In this document: piece after piece, positions 17,830 through 27,296 of the stretch
Numbering within the stretch: position 1 is the first letter of the stretch
Layout: each line of letters begins with the position of its first letter
Assembly: GCF_017377855.1 (NCBI RefSeq)
Contig: NZ_JAFREP010000003.1
Location: forward strand, 62,001 to 126,000
Reading direction: 5' to 3'
Length of the DNA stretch: 64,000 nt
Source: Acanthopleuribacter pedis
GTDB lineage: Bacteria; Acidobacteriota; Holophagae; Acanthopleuribacterales; Acanthopleuribacteraceae
Translations under genes and position numbers: made by a program
Notes under the pieces: model-generated
Database searches by the model: none
The model's input: only the letters and a program-made list of their open reading frames with translations
Told to the model about the DNA's origin: nothing

Positions 17830-18751
17830 CGAGGTTCTCCTTGTTTTAGAGGCAAACCTACTCGTTAGCGGCTGATCGGGGCGCCCGATCAGTTTCGTTG
17901 TCTAAGGTCGCGCAGATGTGCCGGCCCGCAAATCGGGTTGCGGATAAAGGACGCCGGTTTTGGGAGAGCATCGGGCACGGGCCTAGGGAGCCATGGAGAC
18001 AGGAACGGTTTCTCGAAGCATTGGCGACTAACGAGTGGAAGCGTAAGGACGATCGTATGGGGAAGCCGTATTTTGCCAAGTATCGTTTGCGCGGCTTTCA
18101 AAAAAGCGTTGCAGTGGCGAGTTGCAAGGACAACGGTTATGAAAACTGTGGCTAACTAGCAATGATTGATGAGATGCGGTGTTCGAAAAAGTGGCGAGGG
18201 CCCACGATGAAAATCGATCAATGGTTTAACAGAACCGGATACTCAGCAAAAACAACAGTTCCCGCAAAAGGGTTTCCGTATGAGGAAGTGAATGATGATA
18301 AGCGCGGCACTTGCGGGCGGGATGTTCGTCGGTAGCAAGTGTAAGAAAAAGAACGGTAGCGCTAAGAACCTCGGGGAGGGTTAATCAATGAAGTGTGAAA
18401 ATTTAGGGCGCCGCGTTCCGACCTTGCCAAGAATGCGATAAAATGTGCCTTTAAGTCAGCCGCGATTGAGCAATGCAGTGAAGCCGCAAACGCGCCTGGG
18501 CGCCTGCCTACAGTGTCAACGCGGCTATTTTTACAGAAAATCGCCACGGTTTCAATTGACAAAAATCACCTAGGTACAAGTTTTCATGAGGTACCTAGGT
18601 TTGTTTTTGGTTTTGATGTTAAGTGGTTTTGGGGTAATGCGCTCTTTTGTTAATGTTTAGTGTCGCTTCTTCTTTTTGAATTTTAACGCTGCTTTCCGGG
18701 TTTGCGCTAGAGTGACTTTTTGCTCATTGTGTGAATCGTTAGAGGTTATCT
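17830..18751. other. AT-richer 922-bp gap, no gene recognised
   Basis: Base composition drops visibly here relative to the flanks, especially from 18150 to 18750. The open frames are short and lack ribosome sites. The only clear structure is the inverted repeat at 18568-18600. The lower GC could mark a decayed gene or acquired DNA. Confidence 0.45.
18568..18615 (+). terminator. Perfect 10-bp inverted repeat followed by T-rich tract
   Basis: ACCTAGGTAC (18568-18577) and GTACCTAGGT (18591-18600) are separated by 13 nt and followed by TTGTTTTTGGTTTTG. It reads like a plus-strand terminator, but no gene ends upstream. It may end an unannotated transcript or be an operator palindrome. Confidence 0.4.
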
Positions 18752-19723
18752 TTGTTTTCTTTTGCTTTCGATGCCGCCGAGCAAGCACGGGACGTCGTTC
18801 CCGTTGCCGATATTTTCTACCAAGCCCTGCATGTACCCGTCGCGCCGGGGGTCACCGTCCACGTACAACGAATCCACGGCCCGCTACCGGGCCCGCCCGT
18901 CTTGCTATTGCACGGTTCCCTGGGCAACGGTCGCGTTTTTTACGCCAAATCGGGCAAAGGGTTAGCCCCTTTTTTGGCACGCCAAGGGTTTGATACCTAC
19001 AGCGTCGACCTTCGCGGTCGCGGCGGCAGCCGCCCCAAGGTTTCCCGCCGCGCCGATTACGGGCAAACCGAGGCTTTGCTCGAGGACCTGCCCGCCGCCT
19101 GTGCCGCGGTCAAACAGATGAACGGCGCCTACCCGCGCTTTTGGGTGGCCCATTCTTGGGGCGGCGCCATGCTGATGAGTTTTTTGGCGCGTTTTCCCGC
19201 GTTGCGTTCCCATTTGGCCGCCGCGGTTTTTTTTGGTTCAAAACGCGTCATTCGCCGCGACAGTTTGGGCAAAAAACTCATCCTCAATTTGGGGTTCGAC
19301 ACCCTGGGTAGCTTGCTGGCCCGTGTTGTCGGCTACCTTCACGGCCGCCACCTCGGTTTTGGTGACGATGCCGAGTCCAAAAAGTTTTATCGGCAAACGC
19401 GATCCTGGCTGCGCGGTGCGCCTTGGATCGACAGCGACGACGGCTACGATTACCTGCAGCGGTTACAGGCGATCTCGCCGCTGCCCGTGTTGCATTTCAC
19501 CGGGGTTCGTGATCGGGTGATGGCCGAGGCCGGGGATATTCGCCGATTTATGGTCGAATACGGCGGGCGCGATTCGGAACTGCGGGTGCTCTCCCGCGAC
19601 GCAGGCAACCACAAGGATTACGGGCACATCGATATCCTCACCGAGCCGGCCGCGGTCGACGATCATTTTCCCCAAGTCGTGGCATGGTTCAAACGCTGGG
19701 ACCAGGGCGGCAATCACCGCTAA
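18752..19723 (+). CDS. Alpha/beta-hydrolase fold protein
   Basis: 323 aa from TTG 18752 with AGAGG upstream. The fold signature is VLLLHGSLGNG (oxyanion HG), DLRGRGGS, nucleophile Ser135 in AHSWGG (elbow with Ala in place of the first Gly), an acid in TGVRDRVM and a C-terminal GHIDIL supplying the His. It is therefore probably a catalytic serine esterase or lipase-like enzyme; substrate unknown. No signal peptide. It lies upstream of the flagellar operon but is separated from it by the sigma-54 promoter. Confidence 0.85.
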   Translation: MFSFAFDAAEQARDVVPVADIFYQALHVPVAPGVTVHVQRIHGPLPGPPVLLLHGSLGNGRVFYAKSGKGLAPFLARQGFDTYSVDLRGRGGSRPKVSRRADYGQTEALLEDLPAACAAVKQMNGAYPRFWVAHSWGGAMLMSFLARFPALRSHLAAAVFFGSKRVIRRDSLGKKLILNLGFDTLGSLLARVVGYLHGRHLGFGDDAESKKFYRQTRSWLRGAPWIDSDDGYDYLQRLQAISPLPVLHFTGVRDRVMAEAGDIRRFMVEYGGRDSELRVLSRDAGNHKDYGHIDILTEPAAVDDHFPQVVAWFKRWDQGGNHR

Positions 19724-19878
19724 CCCGTCTAACCGGCAAAAGTGGCCTTGTTGGGCGATGGGGCAAAAATTGCCGAGTGCGGCGGCAAATGTTGCCTTTG
19801 TTCCGTTGTCGCGTTTGATTCCGTCTGGGTTACAAAAATATCTTCTTGAAAATAATAGAGATAGGTGGTGTTTTGGGT

Positions 19879-19894
19879 TGGTACGACACTTGCT
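19879..19894 (+). promoter_or_regulatory. Sigma-54 (-24/-12) promoter of the flgB operon
   Basis: TGGTACGACACTTGCT matches the RpoN consensus TGGCAC-N5-TTGC(A/T) with one mismatch. The invariant GG and GC are exactly 10 nt apart. It lies about 32 bp before the flgB ATG, with GGAGG between. Sigma-54 promoters need an NtrC-family activator; none is encoded in the window. Confidence 0.85.
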
Positions 19895-19925
19895 TTCTAG
19901 AGGGCACGACAGACGGAGGAACGCG

Positions 19926-20336
19926 ATGCTGGATCCCTTGGGTAATGAACGCAAATACGGCTTATTAAAAACCGCCATGGACGTCGGGGCCCTGCGTCAA
20001 CAACTCTTTGCCGGCAATATTGCCAATGTCGACACGCCCGGCTACAAAGCCAAAGATTTGGATTTTCACGCGATCATGCGCGATTACGAGGATCAGGTGG
20101 AAATGACCCCGAAAGCCCGCCCGGACGGAACACCTTATCTAGGTCGCGGTCAAATCATCCAATACGGCGATTACCAAATTGAAGACGAAGACAGCAACAT
20201 CACCATGCGGGTCGACGGCAACAACGTCGACATGGACAAAGAAATGGCCAAGTTGGCCCACAACAGCGGTCGCTTCACGCTGGCCACCCAGTTAATGAAC
20301 CGCAAAGCGAAATTGCTCACCGAGTTGATGCGCTAA
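19926..20336 (+). CDS. flgB: Flagellar proximal rod protein FlgB
   Basis: 136 aa, standard length. Part of the proximal rod of the basal body. N-terminal helix AMDVGALRQQLFAGNIANVDTPGYKAKDLDF carries the rod/hook motif NIANxDTPGYK. The C-terminal amphipathic helix is typical (LAHNSGRFTLATQLMNRK). The ATG at 19926 has GGAGG; an upstream in-frame ATG would run through the sigma-54 promoter. First gene of the flgB-flgC-fliE-fliF-fliG-fliH-fliI-fliJ run. Confidence 0.95.
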   Translation: MLDPLGNERKYGLLKTAMDVGALRQQLFAGNIANVDTPGYKAKDLDFHAIMRDYEDQVEMTPKARPDGTPYLGRGQIIQYGDYQIEDEDSNITMRVDGNNVDMDKEMAKLAHNSGRFTLATQLMNRKAKLLTELMR

Positions 20337-20386
20337 GGCTTGCATCGCGGCGACAATGAACCCAGATTGGTAAGAAGGTGAATGAC

Positions 20387-20839
20387 ATGTCCTTATACGG
20401 TGCCATCGATATCAACGCGCAAGGGCTGAGTGTCCAACGCAAGCGCATGCAGTTGGTCGCCTCCAACATCGCCAATATCAATACCACGCGGGTGGAGGGC
20501 ACGGATCAGCCCTACGTTCGTCGTCAGTTGGTGGTGGAAGCGGTGCCGCGCAGCGAGTTTGAAACCACGCTGCAACGGGCAATGGGCGACGAACACGATG
20601 AGGAAATTCAGGGCGTGCGCGCTACCGCGATCAGCCTCGATCCCTCGCCGCTGCGTCTCAAATACGAACCCGATCACCCCCACGCCAATGAAAACGGTTA
20701 TGTTTCTTATCCCAACATCAACCCAGCCGTGGAAATGGTGGACATGGTCGGCGTGCAGCGCTCCTACGAAGCCAATTTGGCCTCGATTCGTTCCGCGAGA
20801 AGTATGATTGACCGGACCATTGACTTACTGCGCGGTTAA
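20387..20839 (+). CDS. flgC: Flagellar proximal rod protein FlgC
   Basis: 150 aa. Rod protein with the N-terminal motif ASNIANINTTRVEG and the C-terminal NPAVEMVDMVGVQRSYEANL typical of FlgC/FlgG. ATG 20387 with AAGGTG 7 nt upstream; a GTG at 20378 overlaps that site and is less likely. It begins 50 bp after flgB and precedes fliE by 23 bp, in the conserved flgBC-fliE order. Confidence 0.95.
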   Translation: MSLYGAIDINAQGLSVQRKRMQLVASNIANINTTRVEGTDQPYVRRQLVVEAVPRSEFETTLQRAMGDEHDEEIQGVRATAISLDPSPLRLKYEPDHPHANENGYVSYPNINPAVEMVDMVGVQRSYEANLASIRSARSMIDRTIDLLRG

Positions 20840-20862
20840 GCCCGCGGCTTGAGGAAGCATCC

Positions 20863-21156
20863 ATGAGCATTGAACGCATTCTTTCCAATCCCGAACTCAT
20901 TCAGGCCGCCAAACCCAAACCCAAGGCGGAGGAATCCGGTGATTTCGCCGGTGTGCTCAAACAAGCGATCAGCGAGGTCAACCAACTGCAAAACGCCGCC
21001 GACGATCAAATCGCCGGTCTGATGAAAGGCGAAAGCAAAGATTTACACGGCACCGTGCTGGCGGTGCAACGCGCCGATTCCTCATTTCGCATGATGATGG
21101 CGGTGCGCAACAAAATTGTGGAAGCCTACAAAGAGATTTCCAAAAGCGCCATTTAA
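20863..21156 (+). CDS. fliE: Hook-basal body junction protein FliE
   Basis: 97 aa. Connects the MS ring to the proximal rod. The family C-terminus is clear: DLHGTVLAVQRADSSFRMMMAVRNKIVEAYKEI, with the conserved M-x-VRNK(I/L)VEAYxEI block. The N-terminus is short and charged. GAGG precedes the ATG. It is followed by a 101-bp gap before fliF. Confidence 0.95.
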   Translation: MSIERILSNPELIQAAKPKPKAEESGDFAGVLKQAISEVNQLQNAADDQIAGLMKGESKDLHGTVLAVQRADSSFRMMMAVRNKIVEAYKEISKSAI

Positions 21157-21257
21157 CGGCGCAACCTTAATCGCCCGGGGTCGCCAAGGATGGTGGTTCC
21201 GGGCCGCGTGCGTCACGGACGGCGCCCGCGGTGCGAAACCCAAGGAGGACGGCGACA

Positions 21258-22967
21258 ATGGCTGCAGAACCCAACCAAGAACCCGGCGGCGGCGTAAGCG
21301 GCGTTCGCGGTATCTTGGCCCAAATGAACGCCGGTCAAATGGTCGCCGTCGGCATAATTGTCGCGGCGTCTTTGGTATTTCTATTCAGCGTTTTTCATTA
21401 CGCGACCCAGGAAGAAAAGCAGCCGTTGTTTAACCAAAAGCTCGATGCGCGTTCCCAGGTCCAAATTGAAGAAGAACTGCGTACCCGCCAGATCGAATTT
21501 GAGATTTCCAGTACCGGCCGCATACTGGTGCCCGCATCACGGGCGCAGGAGTTGCGCACCCAGTTCGAAGCACTCGACCTCGGGCCCGACGCCCAAGACG
21601 GCTGGAAATTGTTGGACGATACCAACCCGCTTAAGTCCGGCGCCACCATGATGAAACTCCAGAAAATTCGCGCGCTGGAGACCAACATCGAGCAAATGTT
21701 GACCCAAAACCCGATGATCCTTAAGGTCAATGCGCAAATTACACCGGCCAAGGATTCGCCTTTCGCCGACGAATCGACCCCGGCCAAAGCCGGCATTTTG
21801 CTGGTGACCAAACGCAACGCCAAGTTTTCCAAGGCGCAAATTCGGGGTATGCAGCAACAGATTGCCGCCGCAATCGAAGGCGCGAGCCACAAAGACATCA
21901 CCATTACCGATCAGTATTCGAACCTGCTCACCGCGCCCACCGCCGACGACGACGACATTGGCTTTACCCAGTCCAACCTGGACATTCGCGCCAAAATGGA
22001 AAAAGACCTCGAAAGCAAAATCAATCTGTTGGTCGAATCCTTCCTCGGTCAGGGCAAAGCCGTCGCCAAGGTTTCCCTGGATGTCAATTTCGACCAAATC
22101 GAGCAGGTTGAAACCACCTACGGCGGTCCCGACGCCGAGGGTGAGCCCCAGCTTTACAACACCCAAACCAAGCGAGAACGCATCAACCGCGATGCCGGGG
22201 TTCAGGGCAATGTCGGTGCCGGGGCCAACACCGTCCAGGGCGGTTTACCGCAAAACGCCGCCAATGACGGCGGCTCCAACATCGAACGTGACAACGCCAC
22301 CAACCAGTTTTTTGTGGACAGTAAAAAAACCAGCACGCGGGTGCAGCCCTTCAACGTCGAGAAGATGTCGATTGCCTTGCAACTGGACTACAAGGAAACC
22401 GAGGAAGAGATCCGCGAACCCAATCTTTTGGACAAATTTACCAAAAGCGAACCGGACTGGATTGAAACCAAACATGTGCCGCTGACCCAAGACGAAATCA
22501 ACAAGGTGCGCGATCTCGTCGTCGGCGCCACCGGTTTTGTCAACAGTCGCGACTACCTCAGTATTCAGAATTTCCCTTTCAAACCCATCATCAGCAAACG
22601 CGAACGCGAATCCATGAACACCGGCCTGCTGCTGGACTACGTCAACCGTTGGACACCTTTTGTGCTCCAGTTCATTATGTTTGTGTTGTTTATGATGCTC
22701 GGGATCTCCTTGTTCCGCCGCTTCGTGGCGCCCATCCTGCAACAAGCCCAGTTGGAAGAACCGGCGATTGCCGCCGCCTTGCCGTCCGGCCCGCCGAAAA
22801 CCGTGGCCGAGCTGGAATCCGAACTGGAAGCCGAAATCGAATCCGCGATTCCGAACGCACAGCTGTCGAAGACCGAAATCATGAAGAAACGTTTGGTCGA
22901 AATGACCCAACAAGATCCCGAGGCGGTGGCGGGCCTGGTCCGCACCTGGCTGCTGGAGGACGACTAA
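21258..22967 (+). CDS. fliF: Flagellar MS-ring protein FliF
   Basis: 569 aa from ATG 21258 (AAGGAGG). A first membrane helix (~29-46) precedes two ring-building YscJ/FliF domains, with family motifs such as ARVLV-type beta strands and ALETNIEQML. A long Asn/Gly/Gln-rich periplasmic region follows, then a second membrane helix (~467-485). The cytoplasmic C-terminus (KRLVEMTQQDPEAVAGLVRTWL) is the FliG-binding helix pair. Basal-body MS ring and export gate housing. Confidence 0.95.
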   Translation: MAAEPNQEPGGGVSGVRGILAQMNAGQMVAVGIIVAASLVFLFSVFHYATQEEKQPLFNQKLDARSQVQIEEELRTRQIEFEISSTGRILVPASRAQELRTQFEALDLGPDAQDGWKLLDDTNPLKSGATMMKLQKIRALETNIEQMLTQNPMILKVNAQITPAKDSPFADESTPAKAGILLVTKRNAKFSKAQIRGMQQQIAAAIEGASHKDITITDQYSNLLTAPTADDDDIGFTQSNLDIRAKMEKDLESKINLLVESFLGQGKAVAKVSLDVNFDQIEQVETTYGGPDAEGEPQLYNTQTKRERINRDAGVQGNVGAGANTVQGGLPQNAANDGGSNIERDNATNQFFVDSKKTSTRVQPFNVEKMSIALQLDYKETEEEIREPNLLDKFTKSEPDWIETKHVPLTQDEINKVRDLVVGATGFVNSRDYLSIQNFPFKPIISKRERESMNTGLLLDYVNRWTPFVLQFIMFVLFMMLGISLFRRFVAPILQQAQLEEPAIAAALPSGPPKTVAELESELEAEIESAIPNAQLSKTEIMKKRLVEMTQQDPEAVAGLVRTWLLEDD

Positions 22968-23070
22968 TGACGGTTTTTCCCGGTTTTCTCAGGTACAATA
23001 ACGGCAACCGTTTCGCAACACCAACCGGCGCTGCAGCGCCCTTCGTTTCCTTCGTCTCGCCGAGGTGGTC

Positions 23071-24099
23071 ATGAGCGTTGTCGTCAGTAATATCAAAGAT
23101 CTCAAAGGGGTCCAAAAAGCCGCCATCCTCATGATCGCGATGGGCGACGACATTGCCGCTGAAATCTTTAAATGTTTGGAAGAGGACGAGATTCAGGAAG
23201 TGTCGCGCGAAATTGCGATGCTCAAACACATCCAGCCCGAAATCGCCGATCAGGTCATTGAAGAATTTCACCTGATGGCCATGGCCAAAAAATACATCAC
23301 CCAGGGTGGTATCGAGTTCGCCAAGAAATTGCTGATTAAATCCGTCGGCCCCGACATGGCCCGGAAAATCGTCGACCGTTTGGCCCGCGCCTTGGAAGCA
23401 TCGGCCGGCTTCACCTCCCTGGAACGCGCCAACCCGCAGCAGTTGGCCAAGTTTATTCAGAACGAACACCCGCAAACCGTCGCCCTGATCATGGCCCACC
23501 TCGACGCCTCGCATGGGGCCGACGTGCTCGCCGCCTTGCCCGAGAGCTTGCGCGCCGAGGTTGCCATGCGCATGGCCTCGCTGGAAGAGATCTCGCCACA
23601 GGTTATTCGCCGGATCTCGCTGATCCTCGAGCAAAAGCTGGAAGCCATCGGGGGGTTCAACGTGGAAGAGTACGGTGGTGTCCGGGCCGTTGCCGAAATG
23701 TTCAACCGTATGGAACGCAACGTCGGCCGCCAGGTTTTGGAAAAAATCGAATCCATCAACCCCGATTTGGCCGCCTCGATTCGCGATCTGATGTTTGTGT
23801 TCGACGACATCCTGCTCATCGACGATCAGGGCATTTCCGAGATCCTCAAGCGGGTGGACCGCAAGGTGCTCAGTTACGCGCTCAAGGGAACGTCCGAGGA
23901 GTTGCAGGCACAGGTCTTCCGCAACATGTCCTCGCGTGCCGTTGAGATGTTGAAAGAAGAAATGGAATACCTGGGCGCCGTCAAACTCAAAGAGGTTGAG
24001 AAAGCACAGCACCAGGTGGTCGAGGTCGTACGCCAGTTGGAAGAAGAAGGTATTATCACCATCGGTGGATCCGGCGGAGGCGACGAGTATGTCACGTAG
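23071..24099 (+). CDS. fliG: Flagellar motor switch protein FliG
   Basis: 342 aa. Cytoplasmic C-ring protein that couples torque from the stators to the MS ring. N-terminal FliF-binding domain (LKGVQKAAILMIAMG), middle-domain EHPQTVALIMAHL (EHPQ motif) and the torque helix region (LSYALKGTSEELQAQVFRNMS). The C-terminus is extended by a Gly/acidic tail. ATG 23071 with GAGG just upstream; a GTG six bases earlier is possible. It overlaps fliH by 11 nt. Confidence 0.96.
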   Translation: MSVVVSNIKDLKGVQKAAILMIAMGDDIAAEIFKCLEEDEIQEVSREIAMLKHIQPEIADQVIEEFHLMAMAKKYITQGGIEFAKKLLIKSVGPDMARKIVDRLARALEASAGFTSLERANPQQLAKFIQNEHPQTVALIMAHLDASHGADVLAALPESLRAEVAMRMASLEEISPQVIRRISLILEQKLEAIGGFNVEEYGGVRAVAEMFNRMERNVGRQVLEKIESINPDLAASIRDLMFVFDDILLIDDQGISEILKRVDRKVLSYALKGTSEELQAQVFRNMSSRAVEMLKEEMEYLGAVKLKEVEKAQHQVVEVVRQLEEEGIITIGGSGGGDEYVT

Positions 24100-24901
24100 G
24101 ATCATCAAAAACCGGCAAACCATTTCAACCGAGGGTTTTCAGTTTGACGCCGTGCGTCACGAGTCCGAGGAGGGCGATCCCTATTCTCCGCCGCCCAATT
24201 CCTTGGAGGCCGACGCCGAGTTGGACGCCTTCCAGGAAAACGCGTTTGGCGGTCAGGGTGGCGCGCCGGGTGGATTCATGGGTGGGGCGGCCGGGACGGC
24301 CAACGCCGCCCAACATGTGGATGTGGAATCGCTGATCGCGCGGGCGCGCGAGGAAGCCGATCTCATCATTCGCGGCGCCCAAGAACACGCCAGCGCCATC
24401 GAACGCGACGCCTACGAAAAAGGCTTGGAGGAAGGTCGCAAAACCGGCGAGATTATGGCCGACCAACAACTGCAGCAAATGCTCAACCATTACCAGTTCG
24501 CGCTGACCCAAATCGACCAAATGCGCGCGCTCCTGTTGGATCAAATGCAGCTCGATGTGTTGGACTTGGTGTGGCACACCGCCCAGAAAGTCCTCAAGGC
24601 CGAGCTAAAATCCAACCCTCAATCCATTTTGCCCATGATTAAGGACGCCATTCACACCCTCAAACACCGGCGTAATATCACCATTTTTCTCAATCCCGTC
24701 GACCACACCTTCATCAACTCACTTTCCGAAAATGAACGCCAAAGCTGGTTGGGCACCTCGGTTCATTTAGAAATCGATCCGCAGCTTTCTCGCGGTGGCT
24801 TTCGCATTGACACCGTCGCCGGCGAATTGGACGCCCGCATTGAGGTCCAGTTTCAGCAGTTACAACAGCACGTACAGCAACATTTCGAGAAACCTTCATG
24901 A
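24089..24901 (+). CDS. fliH: Flagellar assembly protein FliH
   Basis: 270 aa. Negative regulator and partner of the FliI export ATPase. The N-terminus (MSRRIIK) fits the export-gate-binding segment, followed by an acidic, Gly-rich spacer. The coiled coil with GLEEGRKTGEIMADQQ-type glycine repeats and the C-terminal V-ATPase E-subunit-like domain (LNPVDHTFI...DPQLSRGGFRIDT) are typical. It starts inside the fliG end and shares ATGA with fliI, so translation is probably coupled. Confidence 0.92.
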   Translation: MSRRIIKNRQTISTEGFQFDAVRHESEEGDPYSPPPNSLEADAELDAFQENAFGGQGGAPGGFMGGAAGTANAAQHVDVESLIARAREEADLIIRGAQEHASAIERDAYEKGLEEGRKTGEIMADQQLQQMLNHYQFALTQIDQMRALLLDQMQLDVLDLVWHTAQKVLKAELKSNPQSILPMIKDAIHTLKHRRNITIFLNPVDHTFINSLSENERQSWLGTSVHLEIDPQLSRGGFRIDTVAGELDARIEVQFQQLQQHVQQHFEKPS

Positions 24902-26253
24902 TCGAAATTGCGCGGCTCAAACAGCTCATCGACCAGGCGCCCAGCTACCGCCTGGTCGGGCGGGTGACCCGCGTGTCCGGGTTGGTCGTCGAATCCCAGG
25001 GGCCGAGCACGCGCATCGGAGAATTGTGCAGTATTGCCTCCCATGAGGGTGTCGGCGGTTATCCGGCCGAGGTGATCGGTTTCCAAGAGAACCGGGTGCT
25101 GCTCATGCCGCTCGGAACCACCACCGGCATCAAACTCGGCGACGTTGTCGAGGCATCCGGCACCTTGCCGACCGTCGGTGTGTCGGCTGATTTACTGGGG
25201 CGTGTGCTGGACGGGCAGGGGCAACCCATAGACGATGGGCCGCCGATCAAAGCGGACAGTTTTTATCCCATTCAGGGCGCGCCCATCAATCCCTTGTCGC
25301 GCAAGCCGATTCGCGAGGTGTTTTCCACCGGGATTCGCGCCATCGACGGCATGTTGACCTGCGGCAAAGGCCAGCGGGTCGGGATTTTCGCTGGTTCGGG
25401 CGTGGGCAAGTCGACCTTGCTGGGCATGATTGCGCGGCGTTCGTCGGCCGACATCAACGTGATCTCCCTCGTGGGTGAGCGCGGCCGCGAACTTACGTCT
25501 TTTTTAGAAAACGATCTCGGCCCCGATGGCTTGGCCCGTTCCGTGGTGGTGATTTCCACCTCCGACAGCCCGCCGCTGATTCGCATGCGCGCCGCGTTGA
25601 CCGCCACCGCCGTCGCCGAATATTTCAAGGACCAAGGCCAAAACGTGTTGCTGATGATGGATTCGGTAACCCGCTTCGCCATGGCCCAACGCGAGGTCGG
25701 TCTCAGCGCCGGTGAGCCGCCTTCCTCCAAGGGTTACACCCCGTCCGTGTTTGCCCTACTCCCGCAACTTTTGGAGCGCGCCGGCAACTTCCAGGAAGGC
25801 AGCATTTCCGCCATTTACACCGTGTTGGTGGAGGGCGACGATATGAACGAACCCATCGCCGACGCCGTGCGCGGGATCCTCGACGGCCACGTGGTGCTCA
25901 GCCGCAAACTCGCCGGCAAAAACCACTATCCCGCCATCGACATCCTCGCCTCGCTCTCGCGGCTTATGAAAAGTTTGGTCACCAACGAGCAGGTCCAGCT
26001 CGCCGGCAAGGTACGCGACCTCATGGCAACCTACGTCGATGCCGAAGACCTTATTAACATCGGCGCCTACGCCGCCGGTTCCAACCCCAACATCGACCAG
26101 GCCATTGCCTTTAACGAACCCATCGAGGCTTTTTTGCGGCAAAGCGTTGAGGAAGCCTCCAGCCATCCTGAGGCGCTGGCGCACCTCGCCGAAATTTTCG
26201 GGCTGGACATCAACCAGTTCGTCCAAGGCGACGGCCCGATTGCTACCACCTAA
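24898..26253 (+). CDS. fliI: Flagellar export ATPase FliI
   Basis: 451 aa. F1-beta-like hexameric ATPase of the flagellar type III export apparatus. Walker A is AGSGVGKS (165-172), Walker B region LLMMDSVTRFAMAQREVG, and the family block GEPPSSKGYTPSVFALLPQLLERAGN. The N-terminal beta barrel and the C-terminal domain are complete. Starts with ATGA overlapping fliH; fliJ follows after 15 bp. Confidence 0.97.
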   Translation: MIEIARLKQLIDQAPSYRLVGRVTRVSGLVVESQGPSTRIGELCSIASHEGVGGYPAEVIGFQENRVLLMPLGTTTGIKLGDVVEASGTLPTVGVSADLLGRVLDGQGQPIDDGPPIKADSFYPIQGAPINPLSRKPIREVFSTGIRAIDGMLTCGKGQRVGIFAGSGVGKSTLLGMIARRSSADINVISLVGERGRELTSFLENDLGPDGLARSVVVISTSDSPPLIRMRAALTATAVAEYFKDQGQNVLLMMDSVTRFAMAQREVGLSAGEPPSSKGYTPSVFALLPQLLERAGNFQEGSISAIYTVLVEGDDMNEPIADAVRGILDGHVVLSRKLAGKNHYPAIDILASLSRLMKSLVTNEQVQLAGKVRDLMATYVDAEDLINIGAYAAGSNPNIDQAIAFNEPIEAFLRQSVEEASSHPEALAHLAEIFGLDINQFVQGDGPIATT

Positions 26254-26268
26254 GGGCGCTGAGGACCT

Positions 26269-26703
26269 ATGAAGAAGTTTCAATTCCGCTTGGAAAGCGT
26301 GTTAAAAGTGCGCGGTATCCACCGCAAACAGGCCGAACGGGACTTGGCGATTGCCCAAACGCGGGTAACGCGCACCCGGCAAGCACTGGAGGAAACCCAA
26401 CAGGATTACCAACATTCGTTTCTAACCCCGGCTGATCCCCGCATCAACCCGCATTTTTGGCGCCAAACCGCCGAGCATTACCGCGAAGGGTTGCGACAAC
26501 GCGAGGCCGAACTCACCGAGCAACTGGCCAAACAAGAAAAAGCACTGGAACAACAACGCGAGAACCTCGCCCTTCGTATGAAAGAGGAGAAGGCGATGGA
26601 AAAACTCAAGGAAGGCCGGCGCGCCGGCCACCAGGCCGAGGTCGACGCCCAGTTTCAGAAGGAAATTGAGGAGTTGGATCTGCTCAAGCGGGGGAAGCGA
26701 TGA
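26269..26703 (+). CDS. fliJ: Flagellar export chaperone FliJ
   Basis: 144 aa. Central stalk-like coiled coil that sits in the FliI ring. N-terminal KFQFRLESVLKVR is the classic FliJ opening; the rest is a continuous charged coiled coil ending LLKRGKR. The aromatic-bearing turn FWRQTAEHYREGL is unusual but conserved in length. The stop overlaps the next ATG (ATGA). Family identity is from position and opening motif. Confidence 0.9.
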   Translation: MKKFQFRLESVLKVRGIHRKQAERDLAIAQTRVTRTRQALEETQQDYQHSFLTPADPRINPHFWRQTAEHYREGLRQREAELTEQLAKQEKALEQQRENLALRMKEEKAMEKLKEGRRAGHQAEVDAQFQKEIEELDLLKRGKR

Positions 26704-27296
26704 ACATCAAGCGTTTTGTGGTTTGGGGACTTTGGGTGTCGGTGGCTGTTTCCGCCGCATGGGTGTTTGCCCAGGAGGATCCGCCGCCCGCCGATCCGCC
26801 CGCGCAAGCGGAACAAACCGCGGCGGCGGCCGATGAACCCTTGAGCGAGGAGCAGGAAGCGACCAAGGCCGTGTCGCTTGCCGATTTGGAATACGCGCGC
26901 GAGACGATCATGGCCGAGCGCGAAACCGCCGCCAAGCAGAAACGCCGCATTGAACAATTGCTGGAAGAATTGAAAAACCAGGACGAGGCCTTGGGCGCGC
27001 GTGAAGAGCAAATTCAACAAACGATTGCCTCGTTTCGCAGTGGTCAGGATGAATTCGAGATCCCGATCCAGTTGGTGCAGCACTACGAATCACGACGTGC
27101 GACCGTGGCCGCGCCGGACTTTATCAAGCTTTACAACAAGGAACCCATGGTTGCCGTCACCCTGGTTCGCCGCATGAAAAAGAAGAAGTCGGCCAAACTC
27201 ATCGATGAGGTGGCCAAGCTCAGTGAGAATGGCAAGAGAATTGCTGCTAGTATTCACGCCGCCATTGGAACCGGCAAACTCGAAGAAACCAATTAA
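26700..27296 (+). CDS. MotE-like flagellar/periplasmic protein (MgtE N-domain-like)
   Basis: 198 aa. An N-terminal hydrophobic signal/anchor (residues 5-25, VVWGLWVSVAVSAAWVF) is followed by an acidic/Ala/Pro spacer. A coiled coil (about 60-115) precedes a C-terminal MgtE-N/FliG-like helical domain (FIKLYNKEPMVAVTLVRRMK...IDEVAKLSENGKRIAASI). This matches the MotE family, a periplasmic partner of stators or flagellar export in alphaproteobacteria and many other flagellates. Its position after fliJ supports a motility role. The exact function is inference. Confidence 0.75.
   Translation: MNIKRFVVWGLWVSVAVSAAWVFAQEDPPPADPPAQAEQTAAAADEPLSEEQEATKAVSLADLEYARETIMAERETAAKQKRRIEQLLEELKNQDEALGAREEQIQQTIASFRSGQDEFEIPIQLVQHYESRRATVAAPDFIKLYNKEPMVAVTLVRRMKKKKSAKLIDEVAKLSENGKRIAASIHAAIGTGKLEETN

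Noticed and set aside
22245..22913. Minus-strand open frame opposite fliF
   Set aside because: Shadow of fliF; no motif or ribosome site.
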